This document shows, piece by piece, positions 28,206 through 40,345 of a DNA stretch of 64,000 bases. The translations under genes were made by a program, and so were the position numbers. Source of the DNA: Mansonella perstans (taxonomy: Eukaryota; Nematoda; Chromadorea; Rhabditida; Onchocercidae); contig JBAMDO010000106.1 of the NCBI GenBank assembly GCA_037074765.1, positions 372,001-436,000 on the forward strand, read 5' to 3'. The stretch's first letter is position 1, and every line of letters begins with the position of its first letter. Under the pieces are notes generated by a model that was given only the letters and a program-made list of their open reading frames with translations, was not told the DNA's origin and searched no databases.

Positions 28206-31200
28206 TCATATATAGAGTCGAATTAAATCACGAATCTGAGTGTACACTTGTCGTAAGTCAGTTGCACTGAAAAAAACTAAACATTTGAAACTATCGATTT
28301 AAAGCAAAGTACAAAATGTGAATTGAAATTTCTTTGGAGATAACTATCAAAAATCGGACAACTAGAAAATCATGAGATCCAATTCCATTTAAGCTTAAAT
28401 TCGATAAATTTTCGCAACTTACTCTAATACATTTTTATGGAAGCATTCTAGTTGTTCTATTGTTGCACAAAGACCCTCGTTGTGAGGGAATTTCTCCAAT
28501 GTTGTTTTCAGCCAGACAGATAATTGCTGAAAAATTTTTTATTCTTCAAAACTAAATCCAAATTCAGAGAGCCGTATTTTTGAAACATTAAGACTTTTTT
28601 AAAACTCATATCTTAGAATTATTTGTATTAATAATGTCTCCTTGAATTATTTAATTGGATACCTCTTTTGATAATTTACCAACTAAATAGATAATTTCAG
28701 CCATATCGCGCTTTAAAGCACCCGAAACACTGAATACTGCAGCTTGAAGAGATCCGCTAATTAGTCTTTCCCCGTATTTTACAAACAGCTGCTCAGCCCC
28801 CTCTACGCCTGCATCTCGATAATTGGACTGTAATATGATATTAATTGACTACATTAAAATCTTACTTCATTTAAGATATTTTTAATTCATTTACAAACAA
28901 TTGCTTACAATCTATTCATACATAATTAATGCAATTAAATGTTTCTAATTCGCATAAAGCAATTAGTTGAATGAAATTAATATATGAAAATATGAAAATC
29001 GTATAATGTCCGTCTGTATATGACAGCAAAAAAAAGTCCTTCCTACAGTTGTTCCTTCACATTTTTTTCATAATTTCCACATTTTGAGAAGTCCGAATTT
29101 CTCTACCTTTCTTGCGATAAGTAATGATGTAACACATTCGGAAAAAAATTTGGTTACTGATCTGTTCGCATCAACATGATCAACATCTAAACCAACAAGT
29201 CCACATTCAAACAACTGCGCGCTCATTGGTTCTTGGAAAAATACTGATGGCACACGCTGAACAAACCTAAAACAAAGGACTTCTGAGTTTTATTTATTAA
29301 CTGCTGCACTCCACAAACAGAAGATTTTGCGGCTGATGATTGAGACTAGAGACTAGAGGACTATAAAATAAATTACCTAATAGCCAATCTAAACATATCA
29401 TCAATTGTATCTGGATGGTTGCGAAAACCATTTTGTTCTTGCAGTAGCTTGAACGAATCGTTACATAAAATCTGTAAATATATTAGTAACAAAAAGGCGG
29501 AAAATCTTTAAAAAATGGTAATTGATTTCATCTGATTGTTTATGGCACTTGACACTTCTGAGCTGTGAGCTACATAATCCCTTCTTCAAAGTTCAATCCT
29601 TGTGAATTAATTACAGGATCTAATATTAGAAAAAACGTAATTCTATAATAAAGATTGAGCAAAAGTAAAAAAAAGTTCACATTAAGCATGTGAACTAATC
29701 CAGAACGGCAGTTCTCCAAATGACCATACTCGTCAACCAAAATACTGGCCAAATACAGGAAGCATGAATGAGGATGGCGACTATAAATATCAACCATCTG
29801 AAAATTATACCATACATTATAATAGAAACGCTTGAGTTATGCTTTGCATGAAATTAAAAAATGCGTATGTAATTGACACAGTTGTATAATATCCGATAAG
29901 ATATATAGTGCACGGCTGATGAAGGACTTGCTTTTCAGATATTTGAATAAACCACCTGTTCAACGAGGGATTCAATAAAAGTAATCGAATGGACTTCAAG
30001 AAAGCGTATCATGAATCGTATCGCACGGCAGCAATGCTCAACAACTCGAGTATTTTTTTCATATTTTCTGCATGTTTCCAAAACTAACGGCCAAACTTCT
30101 TTCACAGTTGCAATCCACAAACTGGGAATATTATCGTTTGTATTTGCAGAGTTTCCTGATTGAAAATGAATTTAAACTGAATCAAACAACAGATGAAAAT
30201 AATTAACAATAGATTCAGAATCCACAAGATTCCAAAAAAATAAATAATAAATACCATTTTGGACGTTATTTCTGGGATTGCATGCTTGATGAGTCCAGGG
30301 CTGAACATGTCGAAAGATTGCAGCTATTCTATCCACCCATAAAACTGGATCATGGCTCAAGATATGCCATGAATCTGACGCGTTCTCGTTGCTGTCTTGT
30401 GATTCGCTAGGTGATATGTTCGTTTTTGATTTAAGAAGCTAAAATAAAAGAACAGACTGCAAAATAAAGTACAAGTAAAATATTTAAATAAATTTGGCAA
30501 GTAAAAAATAGTGTGAAAAGTGGGAAAAAGAAATTTCGAGAATGAAATTTACTGCAGCTAGGCGTGTTGTTTGGGGCTCAACTAAGCGTCTCAACCGATT
30601 GGCAGTTTCTTCTCCTGATAAACCATTCAGCATGGAAGAACAAGCTAAAACGATAATAAACTTCAGCCATAGTTCACAATTTTTAATAATGACCTCTGCA
30701 TGGCATTATTCTGCACATTTGACGATTTGACGATAATTTTTACAATCTTTCTTATCTAATCTAAACCAACAGCTTTGAAAACAAAGTGGAAAGTGTTCAA
30801 AAAAACAAGCATAGGCAAAACAAATGTTCAAGGAAGCAACACAAGCATGCTCCAAAGCTAAAAAAATCAAGAGACTAACTCTAAATCTCTTTCATGAGAT
30901 AAGAGAAGATCGGACTGAGCTGAGAAAAGAACTGTTTGCCCGAGACTCGGGCTAAATAAATAGAAAACGAGAGTTATCCAACGTAAATAAGAAAAATGAA
31001 CCTTGCAGAAGTAAGAGGATGGAATTTTCCAACTGTTGTCCTTTCTTTTCGCCACTTTCCAAAAATGGAATAATGGTAAATATAGATTCAAAATATTCCA
31101 AACAACTGTTTTCGCATTTTTCGCAGATTTCATAAAGAGATTCGGAAGCAGCTCGAACAAAACACGGTTTTTGTACCTTATCCAGTAACCAAGTAATGCA

Positions 31201-34200
31201 TGGCTCTAAATAAAGTCTTCCTATAAGTCAGAAATCTACTTTAATCAACAAAAATCTGTAGAGTCTTTTAAGTAAAGATGTCTTTTAAGCACTACACTGA
31301 CCTTGATATTGTTTATTTTCGTGCAACCAATCAATTAAATTTCCAAGCAATTTAACAGAAGTATTAGTCAGTATGGGATGAGATGTAGCAGGCATGACCA
31401 GCACGGCATTAACCAAAAGAGGAACCACTGTTTCTTCTGTCCTAAAATCCAGTAACCTATAATTATAAATAAACAAAAACTTCAGTGGAAATAACAACAA
31501 CTGGACGCCCTATGACAACGTATCACAATGAAGTGTTTATAGGAAATCACTAAGAAATCGCTAAGCATGAATCAAACACTGTAGTTTTTTTATTTTACTG
31601 CAAATGTTAGGAATAACTGCTTCAAAGGCGCTGGTTCCAGTAAGTCAAATAGCGTCACCACCTATTTATAAGATAACATTTGTTTCATCAAACACAAAAT
31701 TCTTTTTCGCTCAGCTTAGCTTTACTTTGATTCATGACACATAATATAAAATCAAATATCAGGTGCGGAATATAAAAGAGCACTTACGGAAGAACGTTAT
31801 GTACGATCACTGAAATGATATATAAAGCAGCTTCTGATTCGTCCCAAGAACCTGATGAAACCGACTGCAGTATTGAGAACATCTACAAAAATACTGCGGC
31901 GAATTCATAGTCAAAATTAAACCAATTCACTAATCTTCAGTTTCCTTCGAAAAAATCCCTCGATTACTCCTAAACTAATTATAATCAGTAATTGTTGTAA
32001 ACAGTGAATCAGATTCCTTCCTTCCCATTCCCACAGTCTCTCGCGATTACCATTCAATTCGCATCCTATAGAACGCAGAATTAGAACTGAGATCCTACCA
32101 CAAAATTCTTACTAGTATATTAAAATACATACGCTTTTGATGCACCTATCAGTTCCAACGATGAAGACAACATCTTTTATTGTGTCTGAAACTTGACCTC
32201 GAAATTCAATGAAATCATCACTCTCGTCTGGAATATCCTCCTGATCAGTGTCGAAGCGACAGTGCTTGTAGAGTGCCATAATATACCTTAATCGAACAGA
32301 TTTATCAAGGAAACCAAAAGAATTAATACAAAAGAATATGAAGAATTCGAAATGATTTATTGTGTTCACTGTCTTTCTAGATTTAAGAGACAGAAAAGCA
32401 CCCCGCAACATAGACTTCACACAAACCCATCTATTTCTATAAGATAACAAGAAGCATAAGGTAAAGTATCCGACCTTTCAATGTATGGTTTGAACTGAGC
32501 GTTCAAATCGTCATCGTTTCTTTCATAGAGATATTCAGAAAGACGGTACCAGATATTGAATGTCATTTCAACTAGCTAAAAAGCCTTTAATATTGTGATG
32601 AAAAACAAAGCAACTTGTTTCAAACATTTTCATGTTAAATAAAAAGTTATAACTAACATTATAATCATGATAGCCCGCCAAAAGAAGGAGCATTTCGATG
32701 CTTCGAAAATCACCAAGACCTTGTCCTGGATTCAGGATCATACATTCTAGGAGTGCTTCGCTTAATTCACAAAACACTCGTGCAAATCCTTGCAATCTGG
32801 AGATTTAAAACTTATATATTGCTACTGCTTCGTTAAAGTCATAATTTCTTTCTTTCAATGCAATAAAGAATATTTAGTTCACACAATCACTAAATGTCAT
32901 AACATAATATTCATCCAAAATTCAGCTGAATAGAATTTCATTAAATTCTAAAAAACTATAAAAATGAACCTATCAAAATCATCGTTGGCGACAGCCATTG
33001 AAAAGCTATTCGTCATCCCATAACACGCAGTTTGCAGAGCTACAGCTAGAGCACGATTAACATCAGTATCTTCAGCACGATATAACGCTGACACGATACA
33101 TTCACAAGCTGAATCGTGCAATGAATTGGGTGAACTTGGATTCTGCTGCAAAAAAAATTCAGAAATATGCCGTTCCAAAAAGACAACCACTAACTTATTA
33201 CTACTTTTCTTCTCCTTTCTTCTCTTCAGAAAATAAAACAATTATTGGAATTCTGATTTGTTCCGTTTCTTGAAACAAATCAAAATCAGTTTCATGAGCT
33301 TCGCTAACTGAAACTTGAGCAGATAAAACACCTTTGACACCATCTAAAAGTATAAAAACTCAAACCAGAAGTGAGAAAACATATTTGAGTAGATCACTTG
33401 TTGCGATATCGTCAGTTGGAATTAGCGGATTTAGCAACCAAGAACTGAAGCAGCTCAGAACCTTTTTTAATATCCCATCGTCATTACTATTAAAAACACA
33501 AACTTGACTCTGAAAGAAAATTAAATGAAAATAACATTGTAAATCAATGTAAATAAATAACCTTGATAAGTTACCCGACCGAAAAAGAATTCATGCGATT
33601 ACTTCAAAAAATTAACATCAATTTGATTAGACTTGCAGAAATCAAAACAATAAGTACTTACTAAAAAATGAATAACAGCCTGTGTCTTCTGTGCCAATTC
33701 TGTGTTAACTGCGCGGCGCCGATTCTCACCAATTCTCAGATGTGAGCTTTGTACCTCTTCTGGCAGAGTTTTTAAAAAGGCAAGTAAAACAGGAGTTTTA
33801 TCAGGCGTTCCGAACCTGCAAGCAGCATGAAAAACTATGGAAAAGTATATTTAAAAGAAAACGATAACATCCAAAATCAAACGAAGATTAAAATGCCGAA
33901 AGGACAATTTAGGAACATTCGACAGGAGAGTCACAAAAAATAAGTGAAAAATTATGTTCACAACAGTCGGAACAGACTGTTTCTCAACGATAACAATAGC
34001 ATAACTCTATTTGCTATATTAGCAAAAAATGTGGTGTTTTCCCCAAATAATATATATAATAAAATATACATTTCAAGAATTTCTGCAACAAAACTAGTCC
34101 ATTCCGGTACTTGTAAATAAAGATCGGAAAGCGCAAGACAAAGTTGTGTTATGATTACCGAATTCTTTTCAAGCGGGTAAGATTCGTAATTCCTGAAATA

Positions 34201-34799
34201 TAAGTAGTTTATCAATTGTCAAATAGAAGGAATTGTCGGTCAAAATTGCAGCAGTTTCGAATTTGAAAAACAATTGTAAGTGAAAAAACTTCAAAGATGT
34301 AACAAAAAACGTCCTGTAACGCGATGAATGATCAAATGACAAAAATGCTGCATGGTAAAAAATTTCAGCAATATGCTGAAAATTATGAAACAAATAAATC
34401 AAATTTGCTTATTGCATAATGCTAAAATGTGATTTAACATAACGACAAAATAACCTCAAATGGTTAATTAGTGAATCCCTCAACGACAAGTGTGACGAAG
34501 ATGGCAATTCTTTCATTGAATTTAATAATTTCTGCCTCATCGTTTGAGCAGCAAAATAACTGGCTGTCGAATCTCGATGCTCTGATAATATACGATCACA
34601 AATTGACCACGAAAACACCTATAACAGTCCTTATAAAATTCACCATTAAATTCTATATTTTATTAGTGAACGATGATACCATTTAAGAACTTACAGATTT
34701 TTGAAATTCTCCAAGCCAGATGCTAGCTTTGCTGCATGCAGCACTGTCTGATCCATTTAGTACCGCAATTGCATGATAAACCATCTCGATATTATCCAT
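28206..34799 (-). CDS. TNPO3: transportin-3 / transportin-SR (importin-beta family), complete
   Basis: A many-exon gene of roughly 900+ residues, from ATG at 34799 ([20 protein letters not shown] ... WLGEFQKS) to TGA at 28206. Exon peptides follow human TNPO3 in order: [149 protein letters not shown]. The protein is a HEAT-repeat nuclear import receptor that carries phosphorylated SR splicing factors into the nucleus. The last coding exon (28206-28266) is only 61 bases: the exon ending at 28423 (donor GTAAGT) joins it in phase 2, giving [17 protein letters not shown], which matches the human end ALRDFTRLFR. Without that splice, translation would stop at 28419 and lose this tail. Confidence 0.94.
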
Positions 34800-36366
34800 C
34801 CTTTAATGACTTCAACTAAGAATAACTAAAGAATCAACAATGAATCCGATTTTAGGTCCGTAGTGAAAATTTTATTCCGGAAAAAGAATTATTTATATAG
34901 AAGGGAGCGCCGAATTCTTATATTATCGTCCTTATTATTCTTGTTTTTTTGTACAACATATTTACATCGAAAGGAAGCAATGTGGAAGTCGCAGACAAAC
35001 CTAAATTAAACAAAATTAGGTGAGAAAATGCTAGAAATGGTTTATTCGAGCCTTATATTAGCAACCGCACTAGTAGGGAAAAAAAAAAACTGACCAAATG
35101 AGTGATTATCAAACTTTAAAATAACTTTAATTACATAATTTATGCATAAATAAAATCGGTAAAGCTAGATACCAATTTGAATGGTACGATTTGAAAGAAC
35201 AAGGATTTTTTGCATTAATGCATTCTAAATATGCTAGCTCATCTAATAAAATTTTTTGTTCCACGAATTTAACTCTACAGTGATTTTTGTATAAGACAGT
35301 ATAAGATGATGGAAGCAAATATTCCAGAAGTTTTAGGAAAGTACACTACATCAAATGTATTGCCGCTAAATCCCTGAAATTCAAACTACTGGAATGGAAC
35401 AAACAGAAGCTAGAAATAAAATCTCCCAATTTCCTCTCAATTTGAATTTTCAATTTTCTTTCAACCTCTCAATAATATCAGTATAAATATAAGAGTGATT
35501 GCAAATGACTGGCATCGCTAGTGATACGAATCATTATTCATGATTCGAGATAGCCTAAAATTATTATCCAAAATAGATTTGGAACATTTCCCACACTTCC
35601 TGCAACATGACGCATAAAAAAATCAAAATATATGTCAACTAACAAAACGCTACGGTACTGCCAATACTATGGAGTAAACATTGACCAGTTTACACAACAA
35701 TTAAACATATTGTACACTAGACATTTTATTTGTAAAAAAAAAAATGAAAAACAACAGGGTGAAACAGCATATAAAACATTTGAAAATCAAGAAATAACTG
35801 AAGTGAGGCCTTATCAGTTTTACATGCCAGATGAATACTTACCATGGTATCGACACAAATTGTGAAAGCATCGCAGTCTGGCCAAACACCAATATAAACT
35901 GATATAATAAAAACTGATGTCGGACAGAAAAATGTTTTGAAAGCGTAACAGAAAATTGTTCACGCAGAGATAAACATATCATCACCAGCTTCAAGGCAAA
36001 AAATAGAAATATAGTAGGCACATCACCGAGCTTACTATGATAAATAAAATAATAAGAATAATAACAGCAATGATGATAATGACCTGCACTTTTGAATATT
36101 TCCTATTTTCAACCATAGAAAAAGTAAGTTTATCAAAATAAACACCAATTATCTAAACAAGACAATTAAATTTCCAAAATTAATCAGTTAACTTGATAAC
36201 TGCAAGATTCTTCCAACCCTTTATCCTATTAATCTACATGAAGCTGAATTAAATAAAAGGCAAGTGGAGAACATTTCACTGGTACGTCTCATATTTACAA
36301 AATCTGAATCACTAGTCAAATCAATATTAGTTCATCATGTATTAATAGTTCACATAAGTCAATGCT
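34800..36366. other. intergenic region between MNAT1 and TNPO3
   Basis: About 1.6 kb, carrying the MAT1 3' flank and the TNPO3 promoter. A 77-codon plus-strand frame at 35632-35865 is low-complexity and unsupported. No gene was recognised. Confidence 0.5.
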
Positions 36367-38012
36367 TCACAGTAAAAACAAATCATTCCTGGATTCAAAT
36401 AAAGCATGCATGCAGCATGTTTCCGGTGTAAATCCACCCGCATATCTACTACTACTGATTTGCGGTACATGCTGCAAATATCCCATCCGAGATAAGTCCT
36501 CAACTTTTGGAAGTGGTGGTCCATTGATAGGAAGCTGTGGCTCACGGTATTCAAACGGTGCACCACTGGTACGAACTAATGCAAAAGATGCCGTATCAAG
36601 ACGTTTCTGTTGAGCTTCTGCAATTGCAACGTTTATGCATTTGAAAAATACAAAAGGAAATGAAAATAATCTATTAAGTTGAATCGGATTTCAATTAACA
36701 AGGTGAACTCAAATCTCACTGAAAGTTCCCAAAAGGTGACTTGAGTAACGCATTTTATAGCAAAAGAATTGTCTCGAAAAGCTCTCTATATAAATAATGT
36801 ATAATCTCGAACATTTAATAAAAGTAATATTATATCCCTAACCCATTTTAGATTTTTTTCGCCTTGCAGCTTCTTCTTTTTCGGCAAGCTCTGCTTCAAT
36901 CTGTCGTTTTCTCTGACGATCCAAAATTACTTCTGCAGGCAAATCAGATTCACGAAGTTCGTCAATTATTGTCTTGGATTTATCTGAACTAGTCACTTTC
37001 CCAGAAGACCCCTGCAAATATCAAGGAATTGTTACTGGTGAAGATTTTGATACAATGCAGTAATGATCAAAAAAAAATACTTTGTCTCCACTGCTCTCTA
37101 CAGCATGCTTTTTTCTCTTCTGTTCTTCCTCTAACATTTGAAGGACCCATATTTGATCTTCGTCGAGCTAAAAAAGGTTTTTTTTTTTCGCGCGTCTCAG
37201 CAAAAATGGCGGATCAATTAATCTACAAATAATAGCTAATATAGATTTTATCTAAAAAATTATAAATCAATCATCTCGCATGATGCAAAACTAAAATATC
37301 TGTTATTGATTCTTCTTGCAAAACAAAACATTACCAATTATAATATACCTTGCGCTTATTTCTTTCGATAAGTTCACTATTCGCCATTTTGAAACGATTA
37401 ATTTCAGCTTCTGTTTCCTCAACATCAATATTATAGGTCAAATTCATGACAATCGTTTCAATTCGTTCCAAATAATCATTGTAGTCGCGCAGCGTTGGGA
37501 AATCCGCTCGTTTCAAATTGTAAATCTGCAAATTCTAACTGTAGCAAATAAAGAGTCTGATAAAAAATTCATAAAATAGAAAGTGCGATGCAAATTGCAC
37601 CAAGTTCCACTTTTTTCACTAGACCTATCAAGCAGATTTAAAAATATGAAAAAAATATAAACTACCTTTCTAAGTTTTTTACGAATATGGTTTTCCTTTT
37701 CCACTATAGGATTATCAAAGATTTGTTCCCAGAATCCTTTCCTCCACAATATTTTTCCACACTGTGGACAAGGACCACTGTTACGAGCAAATAGATTTTC
37801 CACGCAATTTCTAAATTGTCAAATTGTAAAGAAAAACATCGCATTCATACGTTTTACATACGTGATTATGCGCTTCGATATTTCTAACTTAATTGATCAA
37901 AATTATTTGAAATAATCACATACTTGCATAATGGATGACCACATTCATTAATCATCATTACCATCGACCGATTATTATACTCTTTAGCTTTACATTTCGG
38001 ACATTCACGCAT
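36367..38012 (-). CDS. mnat-1: MAT1, CDK-activating-kinase assembly factor (TFIIH subunit)
   Basis: Six exons join in phase: 37924-38012, 37666-37810, 37349-37525, 37081-37167, 36843-37011 and 36367-36617, giving 305 residues (human MAT1: 309). The N-terminus is a C3HC4 RING finger (MRECPKCKAKEY; NECGHPLCKNCVENLF; GPCPQCGKILWRKGFWEQIF). The MAT1 helical region follows (IRKKLRKIYNLKRADFPTLR, DYNDYLERIETIVMNLTYN). A charged coiled coil comes next (IWVLQMLEEEQKRKKHAVE; LAEKEEAARRKKSK). The C-terminal end DLSRMGYLQHVP and RYAGGFTPETCCMHALFES matches the part that binds cyclin H/CDK7. MAT1 links CAK (CDK7-cyclin H) to the XPD helicase of TFIIH in the nucleus. The start codon is 31 bp after the LYRM4 stop, so the two may be co-transcribed. 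Confidence 0.95.
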
Positions 38013-38043
38013 TTTATACTTTACAATTGATTCTTTTAAAACG
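38013..38043 (-). promoter_or_regulatory. 31-bp intercistronic gap LYRM4-MNAT1
   Basis: Only 31 bases lie between the LYRM4 TGA and the MAT1 ATG, both on the minus strand. The gap read on the minus strand contains ttttaaaag and gtaaag but no TTTCAG. There is no room for a separate promoter and poly(A) site, so an operon with spliced-leader trans-splicing, or a dicistronic message, is inferred. Confidence 0.5.
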
Positions 38044-38731
38044 TCAGCTAGCAGATTCTTTAGCCACCACTTTTTCCTCTACCACAAGTTTTGAAATAGG
38101 ATAACTTTGATATAAAGTGGACTGACGACGAATTACTTGCAGCAATTCTTGCCACTTCTGAAGGAGGAAGATATCAGATGCCATGTGATAATTCTTCGAT
38201 GAAGATATTGAAGGGAATACTATCACATTTGATGATGGAATCCATTGAATTGTGCTACTTCAATACTTGACAAATATTTAAATGCACTAATGGAAGATGC
38301 TTTAAAAAGATCACGACAAACATTCTAAAGTAATAATTTGGTAATAAAAACAATTCATAAATTTTAAAATTACGAATTTAACTGATACCGCGTAAAATTC
38401 AGCTTCTGAAATGTCGTTGTTTTCTACTGCTGCCCTAAAGTGATCACGTATTCTTCGTTTGAAAAATTCTCGATAATTGTATTGCGGGAACTAAAATACA
38501 ATAGTAAAGGCGATAATTTAGGAATAGATAAGCTGAAAAAGTAACTACTCTGCAACTATTCTGAAAATAAATTTTATAATTTAGGAATAAAGCGTATATC
38601 TCTTTGGGTACTGAAGATATTACCTTTGAAATGGTTACACGTGAATTACGTGAAACTAAGCGTACCTGTGAAGCACAACGCTGCAGCTGTTTGTAGAGAC
38701 TAATCCAATTAGCGTGTGAAATGTTTCCCAT
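38044..38731 (-). CDS. LYRM4: LYRM4/ISD11, LYR-motif Fe-S cluster assembly factor
   Basis: Three exons join in phase: 38666-38731, 38389-38490 and 38044-38157, giving 93 residues (human ISD11: 91). The protein reads MGNISHANWISLYKQLQRC, then YNYREFFKRRIRDHF, then a third exon with VIRRQSTLYQSYPISKLVVE. It has the LYR-type motif as LYK, the conserved YNYR and RRIRD/FR block, and the C-terminal IRRQ...LYxxYPISKLVVE that fits human IRRQVHIGQLYSTDKLIIE. ISD11 stabilises the mitochondrial cysteine desulfurase NFS1, together with acyl-carrier protein, at the first step of Fe-S cluster synthesis. No long targeting peptide is visible, as in other ISD11 proteins. It is very close upstream of MAT1. Confidence 0.93.
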
Positions 38732-40345
38732 TCAATTCAATCATGCAACAACTTCTTGAACCAACTCTTAAATATATGAAAACTTCTTTCCATCACCTTC
38801 CTCTTGATCACACAGTATCCTACCATCCCGTATTCTTCCATCTCAACATTCTCTTTCGCTTTTCCTTTCTTTCCATCATTACATTTTCACAACCATCTGC
38901 ACTATCTATCATCTCTTCTTTCCTAGTTCTCCCCACTTCACATATTATTTATTGTCCAAGTTTCATTGTTTCCTCATCATTTTAGCATCGCACCAACTAC
39001 CGTAGTCAATCGCTATTGTGCCTACGTTATCTGTTACAGCATTATATCCATTCAATTAGGCACTAAATTCTCGTATCTCCCGGGGATTTGACGGGATGAC
39101 TTTCCGGGGAAAATTAGGAATTAATTAGGATGACCAAACTACATGCGAGAAGTTTCCTTTCAAGTATTTCAAACCAAGCAGTATATTAAGCTGATTTAAT
39201 TAAATTGATAGAGAAAAAATTGGTAACATTGAATATACGGCATAAAATCTGGAATTTTTATTGCTACGATGAATTCTTCAGAAGTATGTTTACTATGTTA
39301 TCTTGTTGACTGTGAAACATTTTCTGTACAGTAATTTTCAAAAATGCATGAAGAAACAGTACGAAATGAGAGAGATAAGTTAAACGTGATGGATGAAGCA
39401 AAACTTTGATAATTGGATCCGTTAATTTTTGATATTATGACCGTTTTTTTTTCTGTTAAGCAGTGCAGATTGAAGAAATCATAATTTTCAATGTATTTCA
39501 TTCTTTCACATCTCAAATATTTCACAGTTCCATCGAAATTTAAAAAGCTGTAATGGATCAAATTAATACAAAATCAAACAGTAATGATATGTTGGAGAGA
39601 GTACTCACTCATTATTGATCCATTTCTTGATTGAAATTCACACTCAGGTCAAGATATTACACTTTAGTCAAGATATCAAGATATTAATCGTTATCCTTAT
39701 TGAGTAGTATTTCAAAATGGTCATTGTCTGATTGACACTTATCAAGCTTATCCGCTTTTCCATTCTACTTTTAAATATTGCAAAATGATCGATTTGCATT
39801 TTCTGGCATCCTCCACTTATTACTATGAGACTAGCTCCCAAACTAATCTTAACTATTCATTGGCAATTTTCGCAGCATTTTAAGATTATACATTTCTCAA
39901 AATTTTTTGAAATATCTACTACAGATCTTATTTGTTAGCAGTCTTCATGTTAAATATATTGTTGACATAAGTCATGAAAAAAGTTGAATTTGTGCTTTAA
40001 AATAAGTGATAATTGATAGTCATTAGCAACATATAAAAGATCGGAATTGCACACTAAAATGATAGTTTTCAATAATTTCAACAAATTTCAACAATGCAAA
40101 AGTGATACTTCTGCACTAACCATGAAATTCATTGCATTTCAGTCGTGCAGAAATTTTCTTTGATAATAACTGAAATATTATTTGAACAATGTTAGATCAG
40201 CAAACTGCATGATTCAATAAAAAGGCATGGAGTAAATTTCTTCTTCTGAGTTAAAAGTGATTTTATTAAATGTCAATTTCAGGCACGATTAAAGAGTTAA
40301 GTGACAAGCAAAAAAGAAAGCACAATAGAAGAGACTTCTTCTCTA
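38732..40345. other. upstream region of LYRM4, including a strand-skewed purine tract
   Basis: No supported coding exon was found. Next to the LYRM4 start, about 38765-38985 is pyrimidine-rich on the plus strand, so GA-rich on the gene's sense strand, which explains the 89-codon plus-strand open frame there. A good minus-strand donor (GTGAGTAC at about 39600-39607) suggests a possible 5' non-coding exon. A minus-strand AATAAA near 40268 may end an upstream transcript. Confidence 0.4.

Noticed and set aside
28419..28424. TAA at 28419 as the TNPO3 stop codon
   Set aside because: A GTAAGT donor overlaps it, and splicing to 28266 restores the conserved C-terminal RDLIRLY motif in phase.
38716..38985. 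89-codon plus-strand open frame upstream of LYRM4
   Set aside because: It arises from a pyrimidine-rich strand (Ser/Phe/Leu/Ile-rich peptide), overlaps the LYRM4 start on the other strand and resembles no family.
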